A DNA stretch of 64,000 nucleotides from Mucilaginibacter sp. (GTDB lineage Bacteria > Bacteroidota > Bacteroidia > Sphingobacteriales > Sphingobacteriaceae): the NCBI RefSeq assembly GCF_025359345.1, contig NZ_JANYGQ010000033.1, forward strand, positions 124,001-188,000, in the 5' to 3' direction. Shown here piece after piece: positions 27,542 to 36,570 of the stretch; the first letter of the stretch is position 1, and every line of letters begins with the position of its first letter. Made by a program: the position numbers and the translations under genes. Under the pieces are notes generated by a model. The model saw only the letters and a list, made by a program, of their open reading frames with translations. It had not been told where the DNA came from and made no database searches.

Positions 27542-27588
27542 TTGCGCAGGTGATTGCTTGCGTATATATTTGCAAGTAGTTACTTGCA
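27542..27588 (+). promoter_or_regulatory. ArsR promoter with palindromic operator
   Basis: TTG (27542-27544) - N20 - TATATTTG (27565-27572); perfect palindrome TGCAAGTA-GT-TACTTGCA (27571-27588) just 5' of the ATG at 27593. Confidence 0.75.
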
Positions 27589-27592
27589 TATT

Positions 27593-27925
27593 ATGAAAGC
27601 CAGAAGAGACGTATACCAGGCCATAGCCGACCCCACCCGCAGGGCAATCATCAGCATGATTGCCAATCAACCCCAAAACGTGAACGCTATTGCCGAGAAT
27701 TTCGATATCAGCCGACAGGCTATATCGCTGCAGCTTAAAATTTTAACCGACTGCGGCCTGGTGAAGATGAAACAGCGCGGCCGCGACAGGGTTTGTGAGG
27801 CGCAGCTGGATAAATTGAGCGAAGTATCGGTTTGGGTTGACCAGTACCGCCAGCATTGGGAAAGAAAACTAGACGCAATGGAAACATATATTGAAAAACT
27901 AAAAAAAGAACGCGATGGAAAATAA
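27593..27925 (+). CDS. ArsR family transcriptional regulator
   Basis: MKARRDVYQAIADPTRRAIISMIANQPQNVNAIAENFDISRQAISLQLKILTDCGLV; start refined from 27554 to the ATG after the palindrome. Confidence 0.93.
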   Translation: MKARRDVYQAIADPTRRAIISMIANQPQNVNAIAENFDISRQAISLQLKILTDCGLVKMKQRGRDRVCEAQLDKLSEVSVWVDQYRQHWERKLDAMETYIEKLKKERDGK

Positions 27926-28376
27926 AAGCAGCACACACGACAGGGAACTTTTAATATCGAGAACGTTAAACGCGCCCGTTGAACTGGTTTGGGAAGTATG
28001 GACCAAACCTGAACATATTGCCCAATGGTGGGGACCGGATGGGTTTACCAATACCATAAACACCATGAATGTGGAGCCCGAAGGCATATGGGAATTTATT
28101 ATGCACAGCCCCAACGGCGCAAATTTCAAAAACAGGAGCATATTTAAAGAGGTGGTGCCATTTAAAAAGATTGTGTATGAGCATGTGGTGCACCCATGGA
28201 TACGGGCTACTATAACTTTTGAAGAGCGCGGGGAGCAAACTCACCTAACATGGCACATGCTTTTCGAATCGGCAGAGGAGTTTATAAAAGTAATAAAGGC
28301 ACACAACGCAGCAGAGGGCCAAAAACAGAACGTTGTAAAGTTAGCTGCTTATTTGGAAGGATTGAAAAATAAATGA
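27915..28376 (+). CDS. SRPBCC/AHSA1-type protein
   Basis: 153 aa; LLISRTLNAPVELVWEVWTKPEHIAQWWGPDGFTNTINTM; overlaps arsR. Confidence 0.92.
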   Translation: MENKSSTHDRELLISRTLNAPVELVWEVWTKPEHIAQWWGPDGFTNTINTMNVEPEGIWEFIMHSPNGANFKNRSIFKEVVPFKKIVYEHVVHPWIRATITFEERGEQTHLTWHMLFESAEEFIKVIKAHNAAEGQKQNVVKLAAYLEGLKNK

Positions 28377-29248
28377 AAGCGTTAATTATCAAATTGAAAA
28401 CTTTAGTGTCGGCTGTTTTTTTGCTATTTGCAACCACAGCCGGCGCTCAACAAACAAACCATATGGAAACTTTAAAAAAATCAGGACACGCACCGATAAA
28501 TGGTATCAGCATGTATTACGAAATACATGGTACAGGTAGCATACCATTGGTATTGATACATGGTGGCGGGTCAACGTTCGAAACGTCTTTTGGCAATATT
28601 TTGCCACTATTTGCTGCCGATAATGAAGTGATAGTGATGGACCTGCAGGCGCACGGCCGCACGACAGACAGGGATGCACCCGAAAGCTTTGCCCAGGATG
28701 CCGATGATGTAGCAGGGTTGCTTAAATATTTAAAAGTTGATCAGGCCAATATTTTAGGCTTCAGCAATGGCGGTAGCACAACTATGCAAATAGCCACACG
28801 CCATCCTGAGGTGGTTAATAAAATAGTTGTTATTGCAGGCGCTTACAAGCGGGATGGTTTTATGCCCGGCTTTTTTGACTTTATGCCAAAGGCTACCTTA
28901 GCCAACATGCCCCAGCAATTGCAGGATGCGTTTTTAAAGGTAACGCCCGACAAAAGCCGCCTGCAAACCATGTTTGAGAAAGACAAGGCCCGCATGGTAA
29001 CATTTAAAGATTGGAGTGATGATGATTTGCGCGGCATAAAAGCACCCGCTTTGTTTATGACAGCCGACCATGATGTGATAACCGTTGAACATACCCAGCA
29101 AATGTCGCGACTGGTGCAGAGCGGGCAATTGATCGTTTTACCGGGCGTACACGGCGGTTTCTTCGGCGCATTAGAATCAGGTGCAAAAAAGGGAGACAAG
29201 TTGACTGGTGTAACCGCGACGCTGGTTGAGGAGTTTTTGACCAAATAA
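28373..29248 (+). CDS. Secreted alpha/beta hydrolase
   Basis: 291 aa; signal peptide; GTGSIPLVLIHGGGSTFETSFGN, GFSNGGS, ATGA overlap with the SRPBCC gene. Confidence 0.9.
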   Translation: MKALIIKLKTLVSAVFLLFATTAGAQQTNHMETLKKSGHAPINGISMYYEIHGTGSIPLVLIHGGGSTFETSFGNILPLFAADNEVIVMDLQAHGRTTDRDAPESFAQDADDVAGLLKYLKVDQANILGFSNGGSTTMQIATRHPEVVNKIVVIAGAYKRDGFMPGFFDFMPKATLANMPQQLQDAFLKVTPDKSRLQTMFEKDKARMVTFKDWSDDDLRGIKAPALFMTADHDVITVEHTQQMSRLVQSGQLIVLPGVHGGFFGALESGAKKGDKLTGVTATLVEEFLTK

Positions 29249-29267
29249 CTGCAGGGTAAAATGCTAT

Positions 29268-29312
29268 CAGCCAGGTTTGCCGCATTGTGCAATAACTGGG
29301 CACACCTGGCTG
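29268..29312. terminator. Convergent-gene hairpin (no U tract)
   Basis: Perfect 9-bp arms CAGCCAGGT (29268-29276) / ACCTGGCTG (29304-29312) between convergent genes. Confidence 0.4.
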
Positions 29313-29326
29313 CACAGTGTAATGTT

Positions 29327-32300
29327 TTAAGTCGCCTTACCGCCGTCGCTCCCAAAAAACGTTGACAGCTTTAATACCATTGGCACGCCAACTGTAATAA
29401 CCGTTAAATATTTAATCAGCGTTGTGTAGGCTTCCTTCTGCGAGGTGAAAAGAAAGGCCAGCAATGCAATAATTAATATAATAAGCGGCACTTTTAATTT
29501 GCTCCAGTTGCCGTTATCCTTTATCTGTTGCTGTATCTGGTTAGCTTCTGAACTGCCTATAGCGGTTAGAATAAAATTCCGGAACCCGTTATTAAATATT
29601 TTCAATATGCCATCTTCGCGTATTACCAGCCCTTTGCTGATCAGCAGTATAAGGTTATAGTCGTCGAAAGGGTTTACAAGCCCGTCTTCAGCAAGGTCAT
29701 ATAGCAGGAATTTTTCTTCTTTGGTTAATGATTGCCACATGTACATATAAAAGTAATGCGACGTGATGCCTAATTTTAGCGCTAATCCGTCCGGGCCAAT
29801 TGTTGTTTGGTCAACATCGGGTTGCTTTAGCCTGTTTTCTAATGGCGCCTTCATCCCTTTTAGGAAGTGGCCGTTCCGGGTTTCATAAAGCAGCGTTTTT
29901 TCCCAGTCGGGCGTGTTTATATTAACCGGAGGATTGCTGCTGTCCAGTTTTGCAACTGCAATTTTAAAGTGACCGAGCAAAACATGCCATCTCTCCAAAT
30001 CGTGCTCGGGTGAACGGTCTGACGCTGCAGCGCCCTGGCTGGCCTGCAGTTGATTGAGCGAGTCGAGAAAGTTAATAGGATGTACAGTTGAAATAATAAT
30101 AACCTTGCTTAAGTTTTTCTGCAACAGGTCTTCCAAAAAAGTAAGCTTTAGCCGATTGGATGCAGGGTTCTTGATATCGTACTCGAAATGGTTAACTATA
30201 ACAAGCTTATACTTGTCATTTTGAGCTTCGCTTTTCATATTATCCCAATCGGTTTTACTATTGGCATCCGAAGGCTCGTTTGGGATAAGAATCATATCGG
30301 CCACAAAGTAATTTATCTCTTTTGGCTTTCTTTTGTCGAAAATTATAGGGGTTTCATTTATCCCTTTTATCATTTTCTTTTTAACCAGGCTAATCACTTT
30401 GGTTAATTTTCCAGAGCCGGGAGCCCCAATCAAAAAAACAAGGGTGTTTAATTTGCCGTTACGGAGCAGCAGTTCGTCAATTTTTTCCCAATAACTATCC
30501 GATGGCAGGTTTAAGGCAAAAAGCCGCCGCAATACATTGTATAGCAGATACCAAAAACCGGCCATGGCAATTATAAACAATACCCAGTAAGCCACACCTT
30601 TGTACCAGTTACTATCGGCAGTAAAAAACGGCAGGGTATATTTAAGCGGCAACGATTGCACTTTGAAATAATGCTGGTCGGCAAGGCGATGGTAAGTTAT
30701 TCCTAAGTTACCAGCTGAATTTTCAGTATTAAATAAACTGCTATACAACCACGAGCCGTCCTTAGGTGTTCGGTCAAGCTCAGTAAGTCCGGTAATCAAT
30801 TTGTCGTTGTCTATGGTTAATAACCCGAATAAGGTGGCCGTACGGTGCTCGTCCTCGTGCAGGGCAATTTTTGGTTTGTCAGTAATAAAGGTATCTCTGT
30901 TAACCCAAACGCCATCCTGGTACAGGTTTGCTGCGTTTATACTATCAGGCGTTAGTGCATATTGCTGTTTAATGGCTTTGGTAAACAAGGTGTGGCGATA
31001 GCGGCCACTTAGCCTAACCTCGTAATTAAAGCTGGATATATAAAATAGCAGTACCGGCAGGCCGCTGGTAATAATAAGGCGGGTAAATGTCATTATCGAA
31101 AAACTTTTGCAAAAGTCGCGGGCGGATTGGCGGTAAACCCATTGCTTAAGCGCGGTGCGCTCATAAACCATCCAGAGCACACCAAGAACGCCAATCAAAA
31201 TTATCTCAAAAAATACAAGATGCCGGATATTGGTAAGTATTGCCGCTATAATATTAACTATAATAACAATTGCAGCTAATGCTACAATGGCATTGCGCTT
31301 GGCGGTATATTGGTCGCTGCCTGCGTTTTTATATGCACGGGCATATAGCAAATTCAGCACCAGGTATGACAGACTTGATGCTGCAAGCAACATAAACAAA
31401 CCTTCGAAGAAGGATAAGCGGGCAAACCCCAGGAATAAACATATCAGCAGGATTGTTACCAGGTTGCCGAACAAAGCTAGATTATATTCGTGGTTGAATT
31501 TTTTATTCGGCCCTATCCATGAGAGATCGAAATAGTGCTTTTTATACGATTGCTTTTTTATCGACACTATAAAAACAATCAATAATTCGGCAGCAAGTGC
31601 AACAAAAAATGCAAAAAGCATGGAAAAGCTAAAAACAAAATTATTTGTGGCCCGCACACTGGTGAAGGATTGATCTTCCATTATTACTACCTGGTAAGGA
31701 AGGGTTGAAAATGGGCTTACATAGGCAGTATACTTTTTACCCGAGTAATTGGTTAAAAAAAGCTTGTCGGTATGGGCGTCAATTGCGGCTTTAAGTGTTT
31801 CATGTTCCGAAAACTCGATAAAGAGATTCTCGTTTAATTGCTTTGTGGTATCTGAATGATAAAGCACTTTTCCCTGGCCATCAATAATGCTATATAAAAA
31901 GCCGGGCGTGAGAATAGGGTGGTATAGCGCTTTAATATTAAAAGATATTGCTGTGTAAGGAGCCGTGTTGTTTGCCGAGGGGACAGACAGTACAGTAGTA
32001 AAGGTATTGGTAGTACGCGAAGTTACAGGTTCCAGATAAAAAGGTTGCCGGCGGTCGCCATGCATATAAAACGGCTTTTGTGTTTTTAACCTTATAAAAT
32101 AATCGCGGGTAGAGTAATTACCCGGTGGCGGCGCTTCCGCGCCGGGCGTCCAGTTTTCAATTTCGATACCTTTTTGGTCGAGCTGGTATACCTGGTTTAC
32201 ACTAAGGCCGTTAGTGATAGTTTTTAGTTTTGTGGTATCCCAGGCTCTGATTATTTTATCCACGTTAGGCTGGCCCGGCCGTACCTGTTTTTCCGGGATT

Positions 32301-33355
32301 TTTCTTGGGGCGCAGGCCGCCGCAGCTTTTGTATGTACGAGGTAAGTGTTTTCTATTTCGGCGCTGAATCTGCCTTTAATGCTGTCAGCGAGGTTTTTAG
32401 CCATAATTTCTGAAGCTGGTGTACCATACCGGAATAATGTATTGTACGAAAGGAAGGCAAATACAAGGATTGACATTAGCAGCATAGGCACAGTGAGCGA
32501 AAACAGGCCGTCGGCAGCTGTCATCCGGTCGTTGCTGCCCATTTGATATAGTTTAATCCAGGGCAGTGCCAGTATTCCCGAAATAGCCAGCATCAATAAA
32601 AATAATACTGCCTGCTCGGGTAATTTGTTCCTTTCTTCGCCGTAGTGTTCTTTGGTAAGCAGGCCCACTATTGTAATTGGAGCCGCTGCCTTAAGATTTA
32701 GTTGCTGAGAAAAAAATTTATAGGTGGTACCGCTAAGCGAGATGTCTTTTACTTGTTCGGCATTAAAAGCGCTTTTGTCTTTTTTTAGTGAGTCGGATAC
32801 CAGTTGTGTAATGCCGCTTTGAAAACTCTGGTAAATCAAATCAGATTCGCGAAAAACAATGTATTCATCAAAAATTTTTTGCGGCAATAAAGGTTCTATG
32901 AACTGCTTAAATGTATAGGTGATTCCTATACAAGCATTTTTTTTAACGATGTGGATGGAAAGGGTTCGCTCATTAAAAATAATGGATGTATCACTGATTG
33001 TTCCGGGAGCCGGTTCGGGGTTGGTTTTTACCCGTACATAATTGGTATCGATGGTTAAGGTAAAGTTTTTGGTGGGATAATTTTTGATGTAGGCCAGCAA
33101 TTTGGCATTGTTATGAGCTTTTGAGAATGGCTGGTAATTGCTCAATAAATTATTGAGGGTGGCCAGCGAATTGTCGATTTTATCAGATATGTTTTGCGCT
33201 GCGTTTTGGAGGCACCTGAATTGCTTTTCTTCGAGCGCACGCTGATTGTTGGGTACGAAAACAAAAAAATACGCGGCGCCAAGCGTTATTATCACCAAAA
33301 GAGTTGCAAAAATTACCCCCCGGTTACGGCCGAATGAAAAAAGGTTCCTGATCAT
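29327..33355 (-). CDS. Multi-TM protein with large extracytoplasmic Cache-like region(s) and a C-terminal P-loop NTPase domain
   Basis: 1342 aa; N-terminal TM, extracytoplasmic stretch, TM pair, Cache-like FSAEIENTYLVHTK...YSTRDYFIRLK...YSIIDGQGKVLYHSD, several TMs, then FLIGAPGSGKLTKVISL (Walker A, nt 30401-30427), KYKLVIVNHFEYD, KVIIISTVHPINFLDSL, two C-terminal TMs. Confidence 0.85.
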   Translation of the reverse strand: MIRNLFSFGRNRGVIFATLLVIITLGAAYFFVFVPNNQRALEEKQFRCLQNAAQNISDKIDNSLATLNNLLSNYQPFSKAHNNAKLLAYIKNYPTKNFTLTIDTNYVRVKTNPEPAPGTISDTSIIFNERTLSIHIVKKNACIGITYTFKQFIEPLLPQKIFDEYIVFRESDLIYQSFQSGITQLVSDSLKKDKSAFNAEQVKDISLSGTTYKFFSQQLNLKAAAPITIVGLLTKEHYGEERNKLPEQAVLFLLMLAISGILALPWIKLYQMGSNDRMTAADGLFSLTVPMLLMSILVFAFLSYNTLFRYGTPASEIMAKNLADSIKGRFSAEIENTYLVHTKAAAACAPRKIPEKQVRPGQPNVDKIIRAWDTTKLKTITNGLSVNQVYQLDQKGIEIENWTPGAEAPPPGNYSTRDYFIRLKTQKPFYMHGDRRQPFYLEPVTSRTTNTFTTVLSVPSANNTAPYTAISFNIKALYHPILTPGFLYSIIDGQGKVLYHSDTTKQLNENLFIEFSEHETLKAAIDAHTDKLFLTNYSGKKYTAYVSPFSTLPYQVVIMEDQSFTSVRATNNFVFSFSMLFAFFVALAAELLIVFIVSIKKQSYKKHYFDLSWIGPNKKFNHEYNLALFGNLVTILLICLFLGFARLSFFEGLFMLLAASSLSYLVLNLLYARAYKNAGSDQYTAKRNAIVALAAIVIIVNIIAAILTNIRHLVFFEIILIGVLGVLWMVYERTALKQWVYRQSARDFCKSFSIMTFTRLIITSGLPVLLFYISSFNYEVRLSGRYRHTLFTKAIKQQYALTPDSINAANLYQDGVWVNRDTFITDKPKIALHEDEHRTATLFGLLTIDNDKLITGLTELDRTPKDGSWLYSSLFNTENSAGNLGITYHRLADQHYFKVQSLPLKYTLPFFTADSNWYKGVAYWVLFIIAMAGFWYLLYNVLRRLFALNLPSDSYWEKIDELLLRNGKLNTLVFLIGAPGSGKLTKVISLVKKKMIKGINETPIIFDKRKPKEINYFVADMILIPNEPSDANSKTDWDNMKSEAQNDKYKLVIVNHFEYDIKNPASNRLKLTFLEDLLQKNLSKVIIISTVHPINFLDSLNQLQASQGAAASDRSPEHDLERWHVLLGHFKIAVAKLDSSNPPVNINTPDWEKTLLYETRNGHFLKGMKAPLENRLKQPDVDQTTIGPDGLALKLGITSHYFYMYMWQSLTKEEKFLLYDLAEDGLVNPFDDYNLILLISKGLVIREDGILKIFNNGFRNFILTAIGSSEANQIQQQIKDNGNWSKLKVPLIILIIALLAFLFTSQKEAYTTLIKYLTVITVGVPMVLKLSTFFGSDGGKAT

Positions 33356-33639
33356 GTGATTGTACTTCCATAAGATGTGCGGTGGAGGTTAGTTGGGTAA
33401 TTGCCCGGGGAAGGCTTATTATGTTATAAATATAAAAATATATATTTATAAATATTGCCTGTGTGCTTAAAAAAAATAATTTTTACGCACAAGTTTGCTG
33501 ATATTAAACTGAAGGTTTATTGTTAACGTAATGTGACCAATTGATTAACGTTTTGAATAAGCTTGCCGGAACGACGGGAAGTGTAAACCCAATTTGTTGA
33601 GTGTTTTTATTTAAATAATTGATTTATAGATATTTATAC

Positions 33640-33667
33640 ATGGTTTACACCGGAATATGTAAACCAT
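33640..33667. promoter_or_regulatory. Perfect inverted repeat, putative operator or terminator
   Basis: ATGGTTTACA-ccggaata-TGTAAACCAT, with an additional half-site TGTAAACCCA around 33583-33592. Confidence 0.45.
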
Positions 33668-33741
33668 ACAACGTGTACCCAACTTATGCTCTGAAACTAT
33701 CACCCAACTGATGATGAACATGCCGTCGGTAAGAAAGTGCT

Positions 33742-34245
33742 TTAATCCTCTTCTTTAAACTGCAATAATATAAGCACCATAACTAAAAAGGTGACAATCC
33801 GTTCGGCGCTGCCCAGCCCGTTCCAAATGCGGCTCTGCCACATGGCAAACCATTCGCCGCCAATTACTTCAAAACCAAGAAACCAGATTACTATGCCGGT
33901 AAGTATGCCGGCCACGCCCCAGTTTTTTGAAGCATGAAACACCATACCACTGTTTTTTAAGTTTTTAAATAACTGCCAGCCACCTTTAATGCAGCAAAAT
34001 GCCATAAAGGCTTCCATTGCTATGATGAAAATATAACCTGCATGATACAGAAATGTGCTATGGATACTTCGGTAATGAATGTTGCTATCAGGAAAAGTTG
34101 TATCCATCTTTAGTACATGCTCAACAAAATGGTAGTTTGTAAAATAATCGGTTGTATTGCCGATAACTACCAGTAAAGCCATTAAACCAATTGCCGCTAC
34201 CGAAATTGTTTTAGTAAGGCGAAGGAGGAATTGAGTTGAATACAT
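33742..34245 (-). CDS. DUF2165-type membrane protein
   Basis: 167 aa; VVIGNTTDYFTNYHFVEHVLKMDTTFPDSNIHYRSI...GGEWFAMWQSRIWNG. Confidence 0.85.
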   Translation of the reverse strand: MYSTQFLLRLTKTISVAAIGLMALLVVIGNTTDYFTNYHFVEHVLKMDTTFPDSNIHYRSIHSTFLYHAGYIFIIAMEAFMAFCCIKGGWQLFKNLKNSGMVFHASKNWGVAGILTGIVIWFLGFEVIGGEWFAMWQSRIWNGLGSAERIVTFLVMVLILLQFKEED

Positions 34246-34460
34246 GGTTGCGATGGTTTAATAAACAAATATCTAACTATCCGGACGTAAAACCAACGAT
34301 GTGGCAACAAACGTTTGGCGATTAATAATTTATACGATATATGTCGGTTGGGATTCATAAGTCTTTAATCAATCAAATAGTGTTCGCCGCATATAATCTT
34401 TACCACAAAAAGCTTTATTTAGATGCATAAACATACAGTTGGTATACCAATAGCTGTTTT

Positions 34461-35972
34461 ATGTATACGCCGGGAAATTTTAAAGTCCGATTGCTTTTAT
34501 TTGGCGGGAAATATTTGATGATGAAGAAACTATTTTTATTAATGTGTGGCCTTGTCAGCGGCTACAACATGTTTGCACAAACATGCTCCTGTTCATCCCT
34601 TTTAAACCAGGTTATTACAAAAACCGAAAGCAATTATGCCGGCTATATCCACAATGTAAAGGAAAAGGACAGTTCGCAATATGTGCAGTTAAAAGGAATG
34701 CTAAGAGAAAAGGCAGTTAAAACCTCGTTTATAGATTGCTATGGCGTGCTGCAACAATATGTCGGCTTTTTTCACGATGGGCACCTGGATATTTTTGAGT
34801 CGCCGCCAAAACAACCCGACAGTTTAGCAGCCACTGTTAAAACCCATCCCCTGCCGGCAAATTACAAAGAACTAATTGCTAAAAAAACCGACAGGGATTC
34901 GATAGAGGGTATTTGGCGGGCGGCCGGAAACCTGCAATTAGGCATTGTAAAAACAGGGAAAAATACCTTTTCGGGGGTGGTACAGCAAACATCGACCCCT
35001 AAATGGGCACCGGGTATGGTGAAAATGGAAATTGAAAAAACAGGAAAAAACACTTATAACGTAGCCGTTTACCGGGGCGATTTTGCCCGGTTGCGTTTCG
35101 AGAATGTGCATATTTTTAAAAATGTTTTTTTGGCGATGGGGCTTTATCGTTTAGCAAAGGCCTGGCCGTTAAACGCTGAGTATAGCTATATAAATACAGT
35201 TGACCCACAGCTGCCAATATTAAAGGTCATTGATAAAAACAATGTGCTGCTTACAGTCCCCTCGGCATTAATTGATGGCCGTTACCTGGATAGCGTGCTG
35301 ATAAAAAACGAGGCACTGATTACATCAACCCCTAACTTGATAATTGATGTACGCGGCAATGGCGGCGGCAATTACATATGGGGCGGCATTTACAAAATAG
35401 CCAATACTATTGTACACCCCGAGCCGAAAAAGCCGGGCACCGACGACCTGCTGCTGATGGCTTCTGAAGACGATGCCGCCTATCTGTACAACCAGAGCAC
35501 GTATTACCGGCAAAAGAAAGATAGCCTGGCAATCAAATATTACGATGATATTATCGGCAAAATCAGGGCCAATCCAGGTAAAATAATCGGATTCTCGTTT
35601 TATCGCGCGTGGCCAGATACCGGCAAAAGGGTGGTATACAAATACCCTGCACATATTGCTGTTATTACCGACAAAGCAGTGGCAAGCGCCGGCGAAGCAT
35701 TTATTAATGGCTTAAAGGAAACCAGCTCGAAAGTTACTTTGTACGGGGATAACACTTATGGGATGATTGACTACAGCAGTGTTAATGCCCTGCCAATTGG
35801 GGACAAAAGTTGTAAATGGTATTACTGGGGGTACCCTGTATTTTTCTCGACAGATATAAAAACAAAACCCATTAATCCTACCGGTATAAAGCCTGATATC
35901 TATATTCCTGCGCAAGAAAAGGACTGGGTGCAATGGGTAGCTGACGACTTAAACAAAAAGTCTATAAAATAA
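34461..35972 (+). CDS. S41-family peptidase (tail-specific protease fold)
   Basis: 503 aa; signal peptide after MMKKLFLLMCGLVSGYNMFAQ (likely start 34518/34521); LIIDVRGNGGGNYIWGG, KAVASAGEAFINGLKET. Confidence 0.85.
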   Translation: MYTPGNFKVRLLLFGGKYLMMKKLFLLMCGLVSGYNMFAQTCSCSSLLNQVITKTESNYAGYIHNVKEKDSSQYVQLKGMLREKAVKTSFIDCYGVLQQYVGFFHDGHLDIFESPPKQPDSLAATVKTHPLPANYKELIAKKTDRDSIEGIWRAAGNLQLGIVKTGKNTFSGVVQQTSTPKWAPGMVKMEIEKTGKNTYNVAVYRGDFARLRFENVHIFKNVFLAMGLYRLAKAWPLNAEYSYINTVDPQLPILKVIDKNNVLLTVPSALIDGRYLDSVLIKNEALITSTPNLIIDVRGNGGGNYIWGGIYKIANTIVHPEPKKPGTDDLLLMASEDDAAYLYNQSTYYRQKKDSLAIKYYDDIIGKIRANPGKIIGFSFYRAWPDTGKRVVYKYPAHIAVITDKAVASAGEAFINGLKETSSKVTLYGDNTYGMIDYSSVNALPIGDKSCKWYYWGYPVFFSTDIKTKPINPTGIKPDIYIPAQEKDWVQWVADDLNKKSIK

Positions 35973-36025
35973 CGTTACCATTTCCACAACCCCAACCGTG
36001 GTGTTATTGAAATGTTTGCGCGTGT

Positions 36026-36289
36026 TTACAACGCTGTTGCCTGTGGTGTTTTTGTGTTGGTAAACGTCTGGCGGCGTGTTATTCTGCTGATTTGTTTTCC
36101 TATTGTTAAAAGTTGCTGAGCCGGTAACTTTATTCCGGATGTTTGTTGCCAGTGGCCCTGCAGCATTACACTGGCAAAAATAACGCTATTATAGGCCAAA
36201 TTGAAACACGCATCACCAGGCACTGCCTCGTAATAAGTTATTATTTCATCGTTTATAACTTTTACGTGGAACGAGGTATCTGTTAACAT
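36026..36289 (-). CDS. Small hypothetical protein
   Basis: 87-aa ORF filling an otherwise empty gap; no family recognised. Confidence 0.35.
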   Translation of the reverse strand: MLTDTSFHVKVINDEIITYYEAVPGDACFNLAYNSVIFASVMLQGHWQQTSGIKLPAQQLLTIGKQISRITRRQTFTNTKTPQATAL

Positions 36290-36570
36290 TGGGCTGGTAA
36301 GTAAGTGTTAGTTCAATAGATATGTGGATGAAGTATTTGACAACAGCAGACTGAAGACAATAATATATATAAAAACATAGGACTAATCAGTTTGTTTTGT
36401 TTTAAAGATTTAATTCTGCCAGGTTAAATTTACCGCGTATTCCAGTAGGAAGTTTGTGGAGCGGCCATTCCTGAACACGGCGGTTAACTGATATAATTCT
36501 CATCCACAAGCACCAAAATATTTGTAATTTGCCCAACGTCATATCATTCAACACTACTTAATAAAACGCC

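Noticed and set aside
28843-29355. 170-aa minus-strand ORF
   Set aside because: Antisense to the alpha/beta hydrolase; low-complexity Ser/Cys-rich shadow translation.
33425-33455. TATAAATATA/TATATTTATA inverted repeat
   Set aside because: Pure A+T palindrome in an AT-rich region; expected by chance.
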